Assembly (NCBI GenBank): GCA_029204225.1
Contig: MU835454.1
Location: 1-38,990 of the forward strand
Origin: Diphasiastrum complanatum
Taxonomy: Eukaryota > Streptophyta > Lycopodiopsida > Lycopodiales > Lycopodiaceae
DNA: 38,990 bases
Reading direction: 5' to 3'
How positions within the stretch are numbered: position 1 is the first letter of the stretch; every line of letters starts with the position of its first letter. Both the position numbers and the translations under genes were made by a program. Below are positions 11,378 to 22,741 of this stretch, piece after piece. The notes below the pieces were generated by a model that searched no databases, was not told the DNA's origin, and was given only the letters and a program-made list of their open reading frames with translations.

Positions 11378-11866
11378 AAATATGCAAATTGTTTCTAGAG
11401 AAAGGAAGTCCCAATTCCTTCTACTCCCGTTACGAGAAACAATACAAAATTCAAGGCTAAATTTTGACTATCAAACACCAAGAAACCAAAATTCCTCTAT
11501 CCGGGTGTTAGTAACTTGAATATCCGGAGTTGTTCTCGAAAACCGATTTCGAACCAACTCAAGGCTACCAAATGTCTAAAATTCTCTCCAAGCCTTGATC
11601 CACTGGCATGTAACCACACTGATGCAAATAGTTAGCCAATTTTACAAAATTGCCAACCACTCATCTCGCACGTAACTGGCTCAAGACACTTTGCACATGC
11701 ATGCTAGAAATCCAAACCCATAAGATTTTAAAAAAAAACATAAAAAGGCCATCAAAATTCAAGCGATCAAAAAGTCTTTCCACATCCCTAATCAGCCGTC
11801 ACCCATCAACACCAACCCTAGCAGCCGCTTTCCTAACAGGCTTCAGAAAGCCTCTCACCCTCAAAC

Positions 11867-11870
<4 letters not shown>

Positions 11871-11906
<36 letters not shown>
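11871..11906. repeat. (GA)n microsatellite
   Basis: About 18 perfect GA units. Confidence 0.95.
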
Positions 11907-11909
<3 letters not shown>

Positions 11910-12443
11910 TTCAAAGCAAGATTACGAACATGCTAGAGGACAGGGCCGAGAGAGAAAAGTAGGGTTTGAGAAGACACAGCCAGCCGCCATCGCTATCACA
12001 GCTATATCAACCGATCAGCTTCTTGCTTCACGGCCTCTTGCATGGGCTGCACCCAACAGTTAGCAACTCGCTACCTTTGCAGGATTAAACCATCGACATC
12101 CTCAACGTAGATGGAGCATAACAGGATCTGAGCCAACTACTCAACTGTTCTCATGCAACCACCTCAATCCTTAGAAGAATTTTGCCTGCCCGTGAAAAAA
12201 AGAAAAGAAAACGTGCAATGACCGCTGGAATTCTATTCCCAGATGTAGTTTCTCCTCAACCATCCACCACAAAGGGCGTGCATCCATTCTATCAAGAAGA
12301 TTCTAGATAAAAGAAAAAAACGAATTACAGCAACAAATAACTAGCCATTCAAACACTGACATGATTCTTGAATATTGCCAACTTCAGCCACATCTGTGGA
12401 TAAACTAAGAATAATATCAATCAAGGTATTAGCATTAGTGATG

Positions 12444-12521
12444 AATGTATTCAAAATTTTATTTAGATAGACCTTATATGAAAATGTATTCAGAATTTTA
12501 TTTGGATAGACCTTATATTTG
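12444..12521. repeat. 39-bp tandem duplication
   Basis: Two adjacent copies of aatgtattc-a-aattttattt followed by gatagaccttatat, with period 39 and few differences. Confidence 0.9.
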
Positions 12522-12695
12522 TTTTTTATTTACAGACTTCTTAACAACAAGATGTATTTAGTTGCGGGTAGTTTATGCTCTATAATACAAAGATATTTTT
12601 TGAGAGGTATAATTTTTAACAAGATGTCGTAGTCGATATCGAACAAGTGAGTATCATGATCCTACTTGTTTTTTATATTTTATGTATTTTTCATT

Positions 12696-13001
12696 ATGAA
12701 TGCGGCTGTATTTCTCAACTCAATTTTGTGTCTGTTTGCAGTTCTCGCTTGGTGTGTACACATTTATGATGTGTATAAATTCAAACAAGATTTAATCAAA
12801 CTCATCCTTACAAAGGCAGTAATATGTGATCCTAAAAATGATAAGGCTAATTCATAAGCAAGGTCAAAATTAAGAGCCCTTTCTCCTGATGTCACTATTA
12901 TTGATCACAAAGGTGTTGCATTTTATAATGAGATATCTACTGTTAAAGAAGAGATCAAGCTGATGGAGCACAGACCAAAGAAAGAGAGGAAGTCAACATG
13001 A
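12696..13001 (+). pseudogene. Unrecognised small ORF with one membrane helix, interrupted by a stop
   Basis: From the ATG at 12696 the frame encodes MNAAVFLNSILCLFAVLAWC followed by VHIYDVYKFKQDL, a single hydrophobic segment and then a basic stretch. It stops at a TAA (12855-12857). The same frame then stays open for 47 codons with ALSPDVTIIDHKG and STVKEEIKLMEHRPKKERK, a charged, possibly helical tail, to a TGA. I do not recognise a family. It lies tail-to-tail with the minus-strand gene at 13147-15170. It could be a broken short gene or chance. Confidence 0.3.
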
Positions 13002-13146
13002 TCACAAGAAAAAGTAGTCAAATTTTCAGAATGAAGCATAGTTCGTAAAAAGAAAAAACCCAATGTTCAGGGCTCATTTTTATCGATATAGAAAGCTTTA
13101 ACACAGTACATTTTTTTTTACGATCTCATGTGCTTGTTTTTGCATA

Positions 13147-15170
13147 TCATGGCTCTTCTATCACCTTGATCATCGTACCTAGATCTTTGCATTTTGTGAA
13201 TTGTTCTTGTCTTTTTCGTATCTGTAAAAGAAAAAATGTTTTATTAAATACTGCATAAAACATAACTTTGTATTGCTGACAAATTATTGCATCAAATAAA
13301 ATTAAATATTAAAAAACTTACCAGTTTCTCATGAACAATGAACCTAAAGTATTCAGAAAGCTCGTACTGTAATAAGACAAACTCTGTTCGAATATAGTGA
13401 AGGTTCCAGTCTTCTTCAACTACAACAGTAGCAATGAGTTCGTCATTGTATGTATGTCAATTTGCTTTCTATTACTGTGTCCATCTTGTTCCATGTCTTG
13501 ATCTAATGATATTCATGTTGTACCACTCCTTTTTCATCTTTGATAGTTAAAATTAAGTCTCAATGTTTGTCTTTCAATTTGATATCGAAAGCAAATGGAG
13601 TCTTTTTTTTATTCGGTAATCTATTTTTTCGTTTGATTTATGGTCCCAACCTTTGTCCATAAGTTCTGACAATGTATCATATGACAAATCCTTACAAATA
13701 AATAATGTCGGTGTCCTATAAACATTTTCAATCGAAAAAAAATTAACAAATACATTCAAAGAAATAAATCAACTTAATCGGACATTTTTGGACCCAGTAC
13801 TTATTTTTATAGAATTCTTTACATCAATAAAGAGCTTGCATTGAAATGATTTTGAAACAATGTTGTCAGGAGTAATCCATTCTTCACTGTCCAAGCTTGG
13901 AAGTGGAAGGGCCTCAAGGTTTCCAAATCTTCCATGCGTATCTGGAATGTAAAGTGATTCATAAAAATAGATTCCACTATCGGCAAGTTCTTTTGAAAAT
14001 CGACCTTTGTACTGCAATTTTTCTATATCTGAATGTATGACATCCAATATAACTGTAAGTGACTGTGTGGGCTCCCATTTCTTTATATTTGATAAAAATA
14101 TAAATCTGCATGATAGAATAGATATGAGTTTTCAAATAGATATCCAAATTCAGTCTGCTAAATAAAAGTAACTTTGCATAAAAGAATAGAGTTGAATTTA
14201 GTTGCATAAAAATAAAACCGCAATGATTCGGATACTTACAATTGCATTTTTTATGATCATTTGGATTGACGGATTGAATACTCAAAACATGATGACATCT
14301 ATTTTGGGACCTTGACCTAAAAAAGAATAATCTTTTTTGGTATTTTTTAGTGGTCCTAGTTTCAGGCCAAAATCATGGTTTTTTTTTAGGGCTTTTCTAA
14401 ATTATCTTTAAAAAAAATGCCAAAAAATGCATATTTTCAATAAAGCACTACAAGGATTTTTTTGCAAACTTCAAAAAACCATCATAATTACAAATGAGAT
14501 AACATTTGAAGACAACACATGATTTTTAAACTCAAAATCCCATTAAAATACGAAACAACTTAAATTATATTTACGTAGTCTTTTTTCAAAGTACATTTTC
14601 TAAGGAATTTTCACTGATGCCTCTCAATTCACAACTTGACATATTCTAAACACTCTCGTTTTCAGCTGATGAAGTTGAAGACACGTTTTCTCATCAGAGT
14701 CAACTGGCATATTTTCCTCAAAATCAGTATCCAATGTTGACAAGAAATGTTGTAAGTCAACTTTTTTCTATTGCTGATAAGTTGAAAATGATGATTGTTC
14801 CATTAATCCAAGTTGTTCTCTCAATATAAATATAATTGACTTTAGTAGATGATTGGTTATTGTTAACTTAAAAATTAAATGCCAAAACATCTACATCTTG
14901 TAAATTCAAATCATCGACTCTTGGTTGATTTTTTGACAATTACTTTCTCTTGCCCTTCGGATCTACTTGCAACATTTCAAATTTGTACCTTCTCAATTTT
15001 GTCTGATTACTATCTTGATTGAACTTAAGAACTTTGGCAATCCAAAATAGATGTTCTTCTCTAGTTTTTGAAGCTAAAAGTGCAACAAGGCTTCCAATTT
15101 GAATTTCATTCGGATCATCACAATACTTTATTTTTGTAACTTCTGCAATTTGCCTATTCTCACATATCAC
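13147..15170 (-). pseudogene. Unrecognised multi-exon gene or gene relic
   Basis: Coding-like blocks occur in order on the minus strand. The first is 15170-14940, with IQIGSLVALLASKTREEHLF and WIAKVLKF, resembling a small beta-barrel. Near 14760-14640 comes DFEENMPVDSDEKTCLQLHQ. At 14108-13769 is LTVILDVIHSDIEKLQYKGR, then PDTHGRFGNLEALPLPSLDS and EEWITPDNIVSKSF. Near 13750-13322 are TPTLFICKDLSYDTLSELMD and YELSEYFRFIVHEKL. The last exon, 13221-13147, reads IRKRQEQFTKCKDLG to a TGA. The final intron (13321-13222) has a GTAAGT donor and a polypyrimidine-AG acceptor in phase 0. A GTAAGT donor also follows CKNAI-type sequence near 14241, with an acceptor near 14109. Several in-frame stops between 13574 and 13470 suggest decay. 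No known family was recognised; a transposon-encoded protein is possible. Confidence 0.5.
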
Positions 15171-15179
15171 ATTTTTTCA

Positions 15180-15645
15180 ATTTACAAATTTTTTTTGTTA
15201 AATACTCCACAATATTTGTGAATTATCAAAGTGCTCTTATGTTTTAATTTTAAATTATATTTTTATCTCAATATTCAATATAAGTATTCAAATTCATTTA
15301 TTTTTAGTTTATTTTTTATTTAGTTTTTAATTTTTTTTTAAATCTTTAGAAAAACTCAAATTTCTAAAAGATTTTGATTTTTAATATTGATTTTTTATGG
15401 TTTTGTGATTTTGTGATTTTATGATATTTTAGTTTTTTGATATTTATAATTTTTTGATTTTTTATTAATTTAATTTTTTGAAAATTTTTGTTTTTTTAAT
15501 TTTAACTTTCTAAATTTTAATTTTCTTGATTTTTTTTATTTTTTTGGTTTTTTAATTCTTTTGATTTTTTAATTCTTCTGATTTTTAATTTTCAAAATTT
15601 GAATTTCTTAGAATTTCAGGAATTTAATTTTTTTTTGTTTCTAAA
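15180..15645. other. T-rich low-complexity tract
   Basis: Long runs of T with interspersed A and phrases such as gattttttaat, strongly strand-biased; no gene seen. Confidence 0.85.
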
Positions 15646-15656
15646 ACTTTCACGTA

Positions 15657-15980
15657 GTTTCTCTTGTTATGCTGAGCATAGCAAGAGAAACTTTTGGTAT
15701 GTTGAGCATAGCAAATGAACGGATATTGCTATGTTGAGCATAACAATAGTTTCTCTTGTTATGCTTAGCATAGGAATGGCCATGGGCCTTCATCACCTTT
15801 GTTATCAACTTTGTCGACAAAGCGTAACTATGTTCAACATTTTCATGCTGAGCACAGAAATGTTAAACATAGGACCACTTTGTCGATGAAAGTGTTAGTT
15901 GTGAAAGAAGGCCCATTGTGAGTCCTATGCTCAGCATAGGACTCAATATGGGCCTTCGTTGTTTTTGTCGACAAAGTAAG
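15657..15980. repeat. Cluster of short palindromes (TATGCTGAGCATA and TTTGTCGACAAA types)
   Basis: A 35-nt hairpin at 15657-15691 has 17-nt arms and one mismatch. A 47-nt hairpin at 15909-15955 has 23-nt arms and two mismatches. The core palindrome GCTNAGC within tatGCTgAGCata recurs about six times between. The perfect 12-mer tttgtcgacaaa occurs twice, near 15809 and 15967, and gggccttc recurs beside both. The rest of the area is AT-rich. It may be a foldback element or a binding-site cluster; nothing here codes for protein. Confidence 0.85.
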
Positions 15981-15989
15981 TCCATACTC

Positions 15990-17141
15990 CAAGATAATAA
16001 AATGTACTACTACGAAGCATCAAAGGCATCAATTTTTTTAAAGTGTCAAACCAACCATTGGGAAGACTTCAAAATATAGAGCACAATTATTTATTATTCG
16101 ACTTTGATTTGAGTTTATTTGGATGTGATTTTCAGCTTTGAATATAGTCCCAAAAACAACAATCCCATAAAAAAACTTCAATGCTCTAGAAATCTATTTT
16201 GAGTTATCCTAAAAAACCTGCATTCTTTAAAGCCTGTCGTTTTTTTAAAAAACTATTACTCATAAAAAGGTCTACATGCTTTTGTAAAAAATTTAACATC
16301 GATTTTTGAGAAACTATGAAAGTTCTGTTCCTACACTTTGTCCCTCTAATTTAAAAAAAATGGTGGTACTAATATGAGGAGCAAGATTGATCATCTAAAC
16401 TGATACATTTTTTCACAAATTTATTAGTTGTATCTTGTACACATTTTTCAATACAATCAATTTTAGGTATTGATATTTTAGTCATCATAATTACTCATAA
16501 ATAAGTTAAATATGTGTATATTAAAAAAAATCAACAAATAACTTGATTTTAAAAATTTTAAACTGTTCAAATCACTTATATTTTCAATTGTTTCTCGAAA
16601 AGGTAAATTTTGAAAGTTTGAAAATGAGAAATTATTCTTAAAAAAAATTAATCAAGAATTTATTCACATTTGAAATTTTGCAATCGAGACAAATTTTGAG
16701 ATTAAAAATATATATAATAACTTATGTTTTTCATATTCGTAAATTATAACAAAATGAAACTTTTATTTCTATTTTTATCGTTTTTTATAAATTTGACATT
16801 CAATATATTGGCAAATTTTCAAACAATTTTTAACTTTTTGCGAAAACAGGTGTCTAGGTCATTTTTTTTTTTTGGTCACTGTGTTTCAACTTGGAATGCA
16901 TATAAACATGTTGAACTAACACCTCTGAAATGGATTGTCCACCTAGCGATGCTTTAAAGTAAAAAATCCTAGTTTTCTAGTAGGACCTGAAACATAACTT
17001 GGATCGTTTTCTCTTTCTAAACGCTCCTTTTGATGATGGATGTATTAATACCCATGTGTTTTTGACGTATTTAATTGGTATTCAATTTCATGTTTCGTCT
17101 TTCTCATCGTGAAGAATGACATAATTTATGGTGGACCTCAG
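15990..17141. other. AT-rich intergenic, no supported gene
   Basis: Only A/T-rich sequence with short Phe/Asn/Ile-rich open frames; no domain, splice or repeat structure could be supported. Confidence 0.6.
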
Positions 17142-17620
17142 TGTTATGGCCATATTCGGTTAAGGACCTGGAATAGTCCTAATATGGTAGACCGGCCCTC
17201 CAGTACTCGAGATTATTGGTCACGCCGAGATTTAATTCCATGTTGAGGCCAGTTTGTGACTAATTACCTTGAGAGGACCCAGACACTCTAATTGAGACAT
17301 ATGGAGTATTGCATGTCTGTGTGACAGATATAGACAGGAGGACTGCATGAAGAGATGTGATCTATTTATAGTTGACCTGCATGGAGATTGCATGGGTTCA
17401 TGCACAGGACTCTACTCTCTATATAATGAGGTGGGGATTCTCCCGTCGATATATTGAGTTTAGATTACCAATTTCTCTCTTCTCCTCTTGCCTCACATGG
17501 CATGGCTTGGGGGCTAGATCCAGTTTTGATCTAGGATTGGTTGGGCAGTTTGGGTTTGGCTCCATAGTCTCTCTTATTGTGTTCTCCTATCCTCATCTTA
17601 GGGGCAATCCTTTAGGGTCA
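17142..17620 (+). repeat. 5' LTR of a plus-strand LTR retrotransposon
   Basis: It starts TGTTATGGCC and ends at a CA six bases before a primer-binding site. A TATA box (tatataa, about 17420) sits in the second half. The first 135 bp are the right arm of the inverted repeat with 6786-6917. The sequence does not match the 3' LTR at 19687-20065 beyond TGTTATG, so the two belong to different families. Confidence 0.75.
17145..17276 (+). repeat. Right arm of the 132-bp long-range inverted repeat
   Basis: Reverse complement of 6786-6917 at about 95 percent by eye. It forms the beginning of the LTR at 17142. Confidence 0.88.
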
Positions 17621-17626
17621 TTATAT

Positions 17627-17640
17627 TGGTATCAGAGCCC
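17627..17640 (+). promoter_or_regulatory. Primer-binding site
   Basis: TGGTATCAGAGCCC, the initiator tRNA-Met type site, six bases after the LTR end. The gag that should follow is absent. Confidence 0.92.
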
Positions 17641-18573
17641 GGCTAAGATGCGGTTTTGGATAGGTTGGAGGCAAGCTCTACATCAAATTGGAAGCACATG
17701 GATTTATGTCCCGGATTGGTGTGTGAAAAATCGGGTTTTGGATCTTCTAATTTTGGTTTGAAGCATATTGGCAAGGGTAGTGGTAGAGTGCACTTCCACC
17801 AGGTTATCTTTTGTTAATATTGCTTCTAGTTGGAGTGATTCACTTCTAATTTTTTGTATAAACCTTGAGAGGAATCCTATTTATGTAGTATGATTTGTGT
17901 TTATGAATTAAGTAGCTTGTTTCCCAGGTCATTAGAGAGATAACAGACTTATAGATTGACTTTTCAAAGTTCATTAGTCTAAATTTTATTTGAATAAACA
18001 CTTTTTGAAAGTGCGGGAAAGTTAGAATGCGAGCTTGAGTAGATTCAAATTTGAATGTTGGGTACTTTGAATCTAGACCCAAAAATAGTAGGATTAGCAT
18101 TTTGGAGGGAAAGCCAAGTGGCCAAATAGGGTTAGGACCTACTATAAAAGGAGGAAACTCATGGAGAGACATATCTTCTCTCTTCTCTATCTCATTTCAT
18201 GCTTATACATGGTTCTCTTGGGCCCTACTATCCATTGGTGAACTATACTTGTGATTGCAAGCAATTCTATGTGTAGAATGATCTATATTTGTTATTTTTG
18301 GATCCACACGTGTGAAATATAGTAGCTTGTTGATTTTGTACGGACAACAATAGTACTTTATCATTTGATTCATGTTTGATCAAGTTCTATTAGAGTTTGC
18401 ATCTCATTTTGTGTGTAGATGCTAATTTTTCTACATTGGTGACATTGGTAGAGTATTTTGTTTTGTTACCCAAGATCTTTTTGGTAGATTGGATCATCAA
18501 TGTTCTGAAATATCTCACAACTCTCAAAAACTGTGTTTCTATTGCTCCAATTTTACACATTGTCAATTCTAAC
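17641..18573. other. Non-coding interval, possibly containing another LTR promoter
   Basis: No gag or protease could be read. A TATA box candidate (tataaaag, 18143-18150) is followed by a CT-rich stretch and tacatggttctcttgggccc, as in an LTR or promoter; no boundaries could be fixed. Confidence 0.4.
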
Positions 18574-19712
18574 TGACCCTTTGTGGTGGATATGAATGCT
18601 AGCGACGTTGCTATAGGAGTGGTCCTTTACCAAGATGGTAGGCCAGTTGCATTTGAAAGCAAAAAGTTGGATCCTACTCAGTCTAGGTATTCTACCTATG
18701 AGAAGGAGCTTTTTGCAGTGATTCATGCGTTGAAATATAGAGGCGTTATCTTTATGGTGCCAGATTTACGGTGATGACTAATCACAAATCCCTTAAGTAT
18801 ATATGTGATGTTAAGGACCTTCATGGCCGTAAGGATAAATTGTCAAAACTCATTCAAGAGTTCGTGTCCGACATTAAGTATCATAAGGTTATATTGAATA
18901 GTGTTGTTGATGCCTTGAGTCATGTTGGAGAAGTTAATCAATTATGCTTTGCGAAAATCCAATCTGATTTGTATCTATCACTTTGGAATCTTTGTTGAGC
19001 TGATGGGTTTTTTTGGTTGCATCTAGCTAGATGTTTTGATAGGAAATTCTAGATCTAGTGATGACCTTGGGAAGCATAATCCCAAGCAATTCTAAAATGA
19101 CAAGATACTTGAAGAGTATTCCATAGGGAATGGCCGACTTTTCTATAAGTTTGTTTGTCAGATAGGGAGGACTTGCGAGCCCCAATCCTGCAGTTAGTGT
19201 CATGACAACCCTTGTGCTTGTCACCCATGCTAACCATGATCTCTCATTTCGAGAATTTGAGGTAAGAACCTGAGTGTATCTTAAAATCCCTAAAATTCTA
19301 AGGTACTTCGGACGAGAAAAATATGATAAGCTTTCTCCACGTTATAGCAGTCCATACAAGGTTGTAAAGAAAATCAACTGGGTCGCTTATCAGCTAAATT
19401 TTCCTATTAAAGTTGGGTTTGAAAGAGTGAGTTAGTCAGAAGGATTTATTAATTTCGGAAGGTGAATAGGTTGAATTGGGGAATTTGACTTCATTTGTGC
19501 CTAGCGTGCCAGAGAGAGTTGTTGATGTTCATCAACACCAATTGAGAAACCATTTGGTTTCTGAATTTCTGGTATATTGGAAAGGCAAGTTAGATGAGGA
19601 GGACACTTGGGAGAGGAAAGACTACTTTAAGGTTGAACTTCTCTGGCTTGCTCCCTTTATGAGGAGGTCCTTAAAGGGGGGTGGAATGTTATGTACCCAT
19701 AAGGCCATGTAA
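18574..19712 (+). pseudogene. Ty3/gypsy chromovirus pol remnant: RNase H, linker, chromodomain
   Basis: RNase H reads VVDMNASDVAIGVVLYQDGR, KKLDPTQSRYSTYEKELFAV, then after a frameshift near 18735-18770 VMTNHKSLKYI and VVDALSH. The segment about 19100-19140 (EEYSIGNGRLFYK) matches the gypsy connection region. Nearly all of the integrase core is missing. The integrase C-terminus reads KLSPRYSSPYKVVKKINWVA. Then come a stop and the chromodomain region: PERVVDVHQHQLRNHLVSEF, LVYWKGKLDEEDTWE. The order RNase H, integrase, chromodomain and the polypurine tract directly after identify a chromovirus. It is inactive because RT and the integrase core are absent. Confidence 0.88.
19672..19681 (+). promoter_or_regulatory. 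Polypurine tract
   Basis: taaagggggg immediately after the chromodomain frame and five bases before the LTR start TGTTATGT. Confidence 0.75.
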
Positions 19713-20065
19713 TGGCTCTATTGGCATGAGGCAACCCTTTGTTTTGGACTTGTGTGAGTGTGCACAACTGATGTGTTTTGCTAGTGGTCAGGCACGATCC
19801 CTTTGGTCAGAGATGATCCCACTTGGACTATGTATATAGAGGTGGATCTCCATGAGCGTGCCATTCATTCTCTCCTAGAAAATAAAGAGCTCTTCTAGTG
19901 GTGTTAGGATGATAATCTAGGCCTTAGGATGTAGGTAAGTGAGGGTTGCGGGTAAGGCATGGTGATATGGGACACCATGGCTTATCAGAGATCCAACCTT
20001 GGTCTATGGCTCCAGTGCATGTAGAAGAGGTGGCAATACCTCTATGGATGGGTCGTAACATAACA
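19687..20065 (+). repeat. 3' LTR of the chromovirus relic
   Basis: It begins TGTTATGT and ends ACATAACA, a perfect 8-bp terminal inverted repeat, 379 bp long. Inside are a TATA-like tatataga (about 19831) and AATAAA near 19882, as expected of an LTR promoter and polyadenylation region. Its 5' partner is not in the window. Confidence 0.82.
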
Positions 20066-20169
20066 TTCGTCACTTGATTGTGTCTTAGCAATGACCAGAT
20101 TCGACGATGGGGTTTCTAATAGTTGTGTCTTGTAAGTAGGATCTTGAAGTGCTTTCTCTTACATGAAAC

Positions 20170-20760
20170 AGCCAACTCCTCAAAGATCAAATCAACAAAG
20201 ATTTTTTCTTGTCGAGAAACTAGTCGAATATTTAGAAGCAATTTTGAGTCCAAATTTAGATAAGTGAAATTGGCAATGGCCAAAGAGTGTCGATCTCTCA
20301 TCAAAAATTGGACATGGACTCTTATAGACTGCAAATTGATAAGAATGTTGTTTCTTGCAAATGGATTTATTGAATCAAATCAATTGATCGATGGAAGGCA
20401 AGGTTGGTGAATATTTTCAAGTCCTGAATATCAATTATTTGGAGACTTTTAATCCCATGGTAAAACAAACGTCTATCAAACTTTTACTCTCATTTGCGGT
20501 AGTGGTAGATTTGGAAATTCACTAGATGGATGTACAAACATTATTTATGAATGGTATTATGGAGGAAGACATTTATATGTCTCAGTCTGAAAGCTATGAG
20601 CTGGAAGCTAAATCTTAGGTATCATTTCAAGAGCAAGCACATTGAGATAAAATATAATTTTGTTAGAGACAAAGTATTCGAAATCTAATATTTTGCTAAA
20701 CATAGTTCATGGTAGCATACATCTTCACAAATGCATTGGCAATTGAAACGAAAATTGATT
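20170..20760 (+). pseudogene. Ty1/copia RT-RNase H relic with internal deletion
   Basis: The plus strand gives AMAKECRSLIKNWTWTLID, VVSCKWIY, later FNPMVKQTSIKLLLSFAVVV, DLEIH, stop, MDVQTLFMNGIMEEDIYMSQ. It then jumps to FKSKHIEIKYNFVRDKVFEI at the RNase H end. The YxDD catalytic block and most of RNase H are missing, as in the left-hand copia element. Several frame changes and stops are present. No LTRs are identified nearby. Confidence 0.85.
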
Positions 20761-21362
20761 TTAATGTGAAATCAATTGTACATACTCATAGAGTTTTCAT
20801 ATTGTCTATAATTTTAGACATATTGTAGAATAGTCTACATAAATACAAGCATATTCGCACAGTCCCAAAGATTTTTAGAATCAACAGAGAAGGTTGTTGT
20901 TTAACTTGAAATGACAAAATACTACAAAATAAAAAATAGAACATTATCTACAATAGATCCAAAATAAATTCCAAGTGCCACCTGGCAACAACCATGTGGG
21001 CCTAGGATTGCACTAACGACTATAAATACATATCCAGTTTATAGATTTATTAAGATGTTTGACAATATTGAAGTTTTGTCTTCATTTTATTCATTTTTGG
21101 CTGATTAGTAAGTCTTTTGATGAGAGTAGATTATTTGCAATAAGCTATAGTGCTTACAGTTTGTGTATGAGCAATTTTGATAGCAAATAAAGTTCAATAA
21201 ACAGGTTACTTGTGCATGCATTCATCTTATTCTAATGTTTTGTTATTATAGTCGATTGTTGCATTCATTTGTAGATATTTGAGCATGAATAACTCTTTTT
21301 ACAAAGCCCGAAACCTATGGATTTGCACATACCTTGAAAGGTAGGTTGAATTACCTCTAATT
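20761..21362. other. Intergenic, no supported gene
   Basis: AT-rich; may include residual copia 3' sequence. No domain seen. Confidence 0.55.
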
Positions 21363-22149
21363 CAAGCCCTCATACACCTATTACGGTGCTTGGAGGCTTA
21401 GGCAACAACTCACCAAACTTTTCTTGCTTGGCGCTCTCTTACAAGTCAATTTTTTATTGATATGAGCCTATAGACCTAAACCCAAGTGGCATACTACCAC
21501 ACTCACTAAAAATTGTATGCCCATGGAGACGATGTTAGTAGAACTTGAGAGTTCAAACAAAATTGCAAGTATCAAAATCAAGTAGAATAAGTTGAGTCGT
21601 TCAACACAACATCTCGCTTCGATTCGATAGGTGTAGTACATGCACCGAGGAGATTCCAACCGATTCTCCCAACATTTGCATATGCATGGAAAGTTCAAAG
21701 GCACTAATTAATTACCTGTCATTTTGCAAATGGTTGGAAATTGTAATAAATTCTACTATTTATGTAGTTTCTAAGTTTTTTGGCATATGCACATGTCTTG
21801 CAACATGTATGGGCATATTTTTTGAGTGGCCTTTCTTTGAACGAATAGTATGCCTAATGTTATACAAGTGTTCTATAATCCTTCCACTCCTTTCCTAGAC
21901 ATTCTTTCCACCATTCTTGTGAATCTAGTGTCCTAAAACTTTGATTCCCTCAGTATGTTCATCATCTTAAAGTCGTTCAAGCACATTTTGGTTGGTATTT
22001 CTTTTTCTGGTCACCACACCATATTGTTATATGATTGTTGTTGTCACATTTGATATGAAGATAACCTTGCCAATCTCAAAATTGTTAGATCGTCAACTCA
22101 ATAATTTACACAAACACATGATTGAACTTGATAATTTGAATCACTCACA
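21363..22149. repeat. First unit of a large tandem duplication (A-B)
   Basis: Segment A (21363 to about 21626) matches 22151-22741 after removing an insertion. Segment B (21716-22149) matches 23118-23559 closely (for example gtcattttgcaaatggttgg, catatgcacatgtcttg, attgttagatcgtcaactca). No protein is recognised in either. This unit is the shorter, uninterrupted one. Confidence 0.9.
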
Positions 22150-22224
22150 ACAAACCCTCATACACCTATTAGCCTGCTTGGAGGCTTAGGCAACAACTCA
22201 TCAAACTTTTCTTGCTTGGCGCTC

Positions 22225-22516
22225 CATTAGAGGAGTTATAGATCCAAAAAAGACCTTTTGTAAAGATTCTCTTTATGTTTTCTCAAAATTTTCTTACACA
22301 TGGACCAATCAAAACACTCAAATTTGAAATCTACGTAACGTAACCTTTTGAGTCCACATAAAAAATGGCATAACTTTTTAGTGGTATGTCCAAATTTAGC
22401 AAAGTTTGGTGCGTTGGAAAGCGCTAGTTGAAATTATGTTATAATATTTTAATAATACAAAAGGGATTTGCACGAATTCTTATAAGGTCCTTTTGGAGCT
22501 CAAAACTCCCATAATA
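22225..22516. mobile_element. 292-bp terminal-inverted-repeat element inserted in the duplication
   Basis: The ends cattagaggagtt and the complement of aactcccataata are inverted repeats extending inward about 45 bp with mismatches. CTC flanks both sides (22222-22224 and 22517-22519), a likely 3-bp target duplication. The first duplication unit has the corresponding uninterrupted site (ggcgctctcttacaagtc, about 21430-21447). Internal sequence matches the element at 10601-11377. It has no coding capacity. A 3-bp target duplication fits several TIR superfamilies, so I do not assign one. Confidence 0.72.
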
Positions 22517-22741
22517 CTCGTACAAGTCAATTTTTGATTAATATGGGCCAGACCTATGTAGGGCCCATGTGGCCTACTACCACACTCACTACTTAAAATT
22601 GTATGCTCATGAATGCCTAAGCTGAAATAATTGCCAACATTGAGAGACAATGTTAGTAGAAGAGAGTTTAGATAAAATTGCAAGTATCAGAATCAAGTAG
22701 AATAAGTTAAGTCGTTTGACTCACCATCTCGCTTTGATTTC

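Larger units (their letters stand above)
11378..12695. other. Intergenic, no supported gene
   Basis: It contains a GA array (11871-11906) and a two-copy tandem duplication (12444-12521). An open frame at 11650-12063 has no recognisable domain and owes part of its length to the GA repeat. Confidence 0.6.

Noticed and set aside
11650-12063. 137-residue plus-strand open frame
   Set aside because: No domain, GA repeat inside, and the rest has biased low-information composition; not supported as a gene.
16724-16957. 77-residue Phe-rich frame
   Set aside because: Typical of AT-rich non-coding sequence; no domain.
17372-17761. 129-residue plus-strand open frame
   Set aside because: It overlaps the LTR TATA box and the primer-binding site, so it is a chance frame in an LTR.
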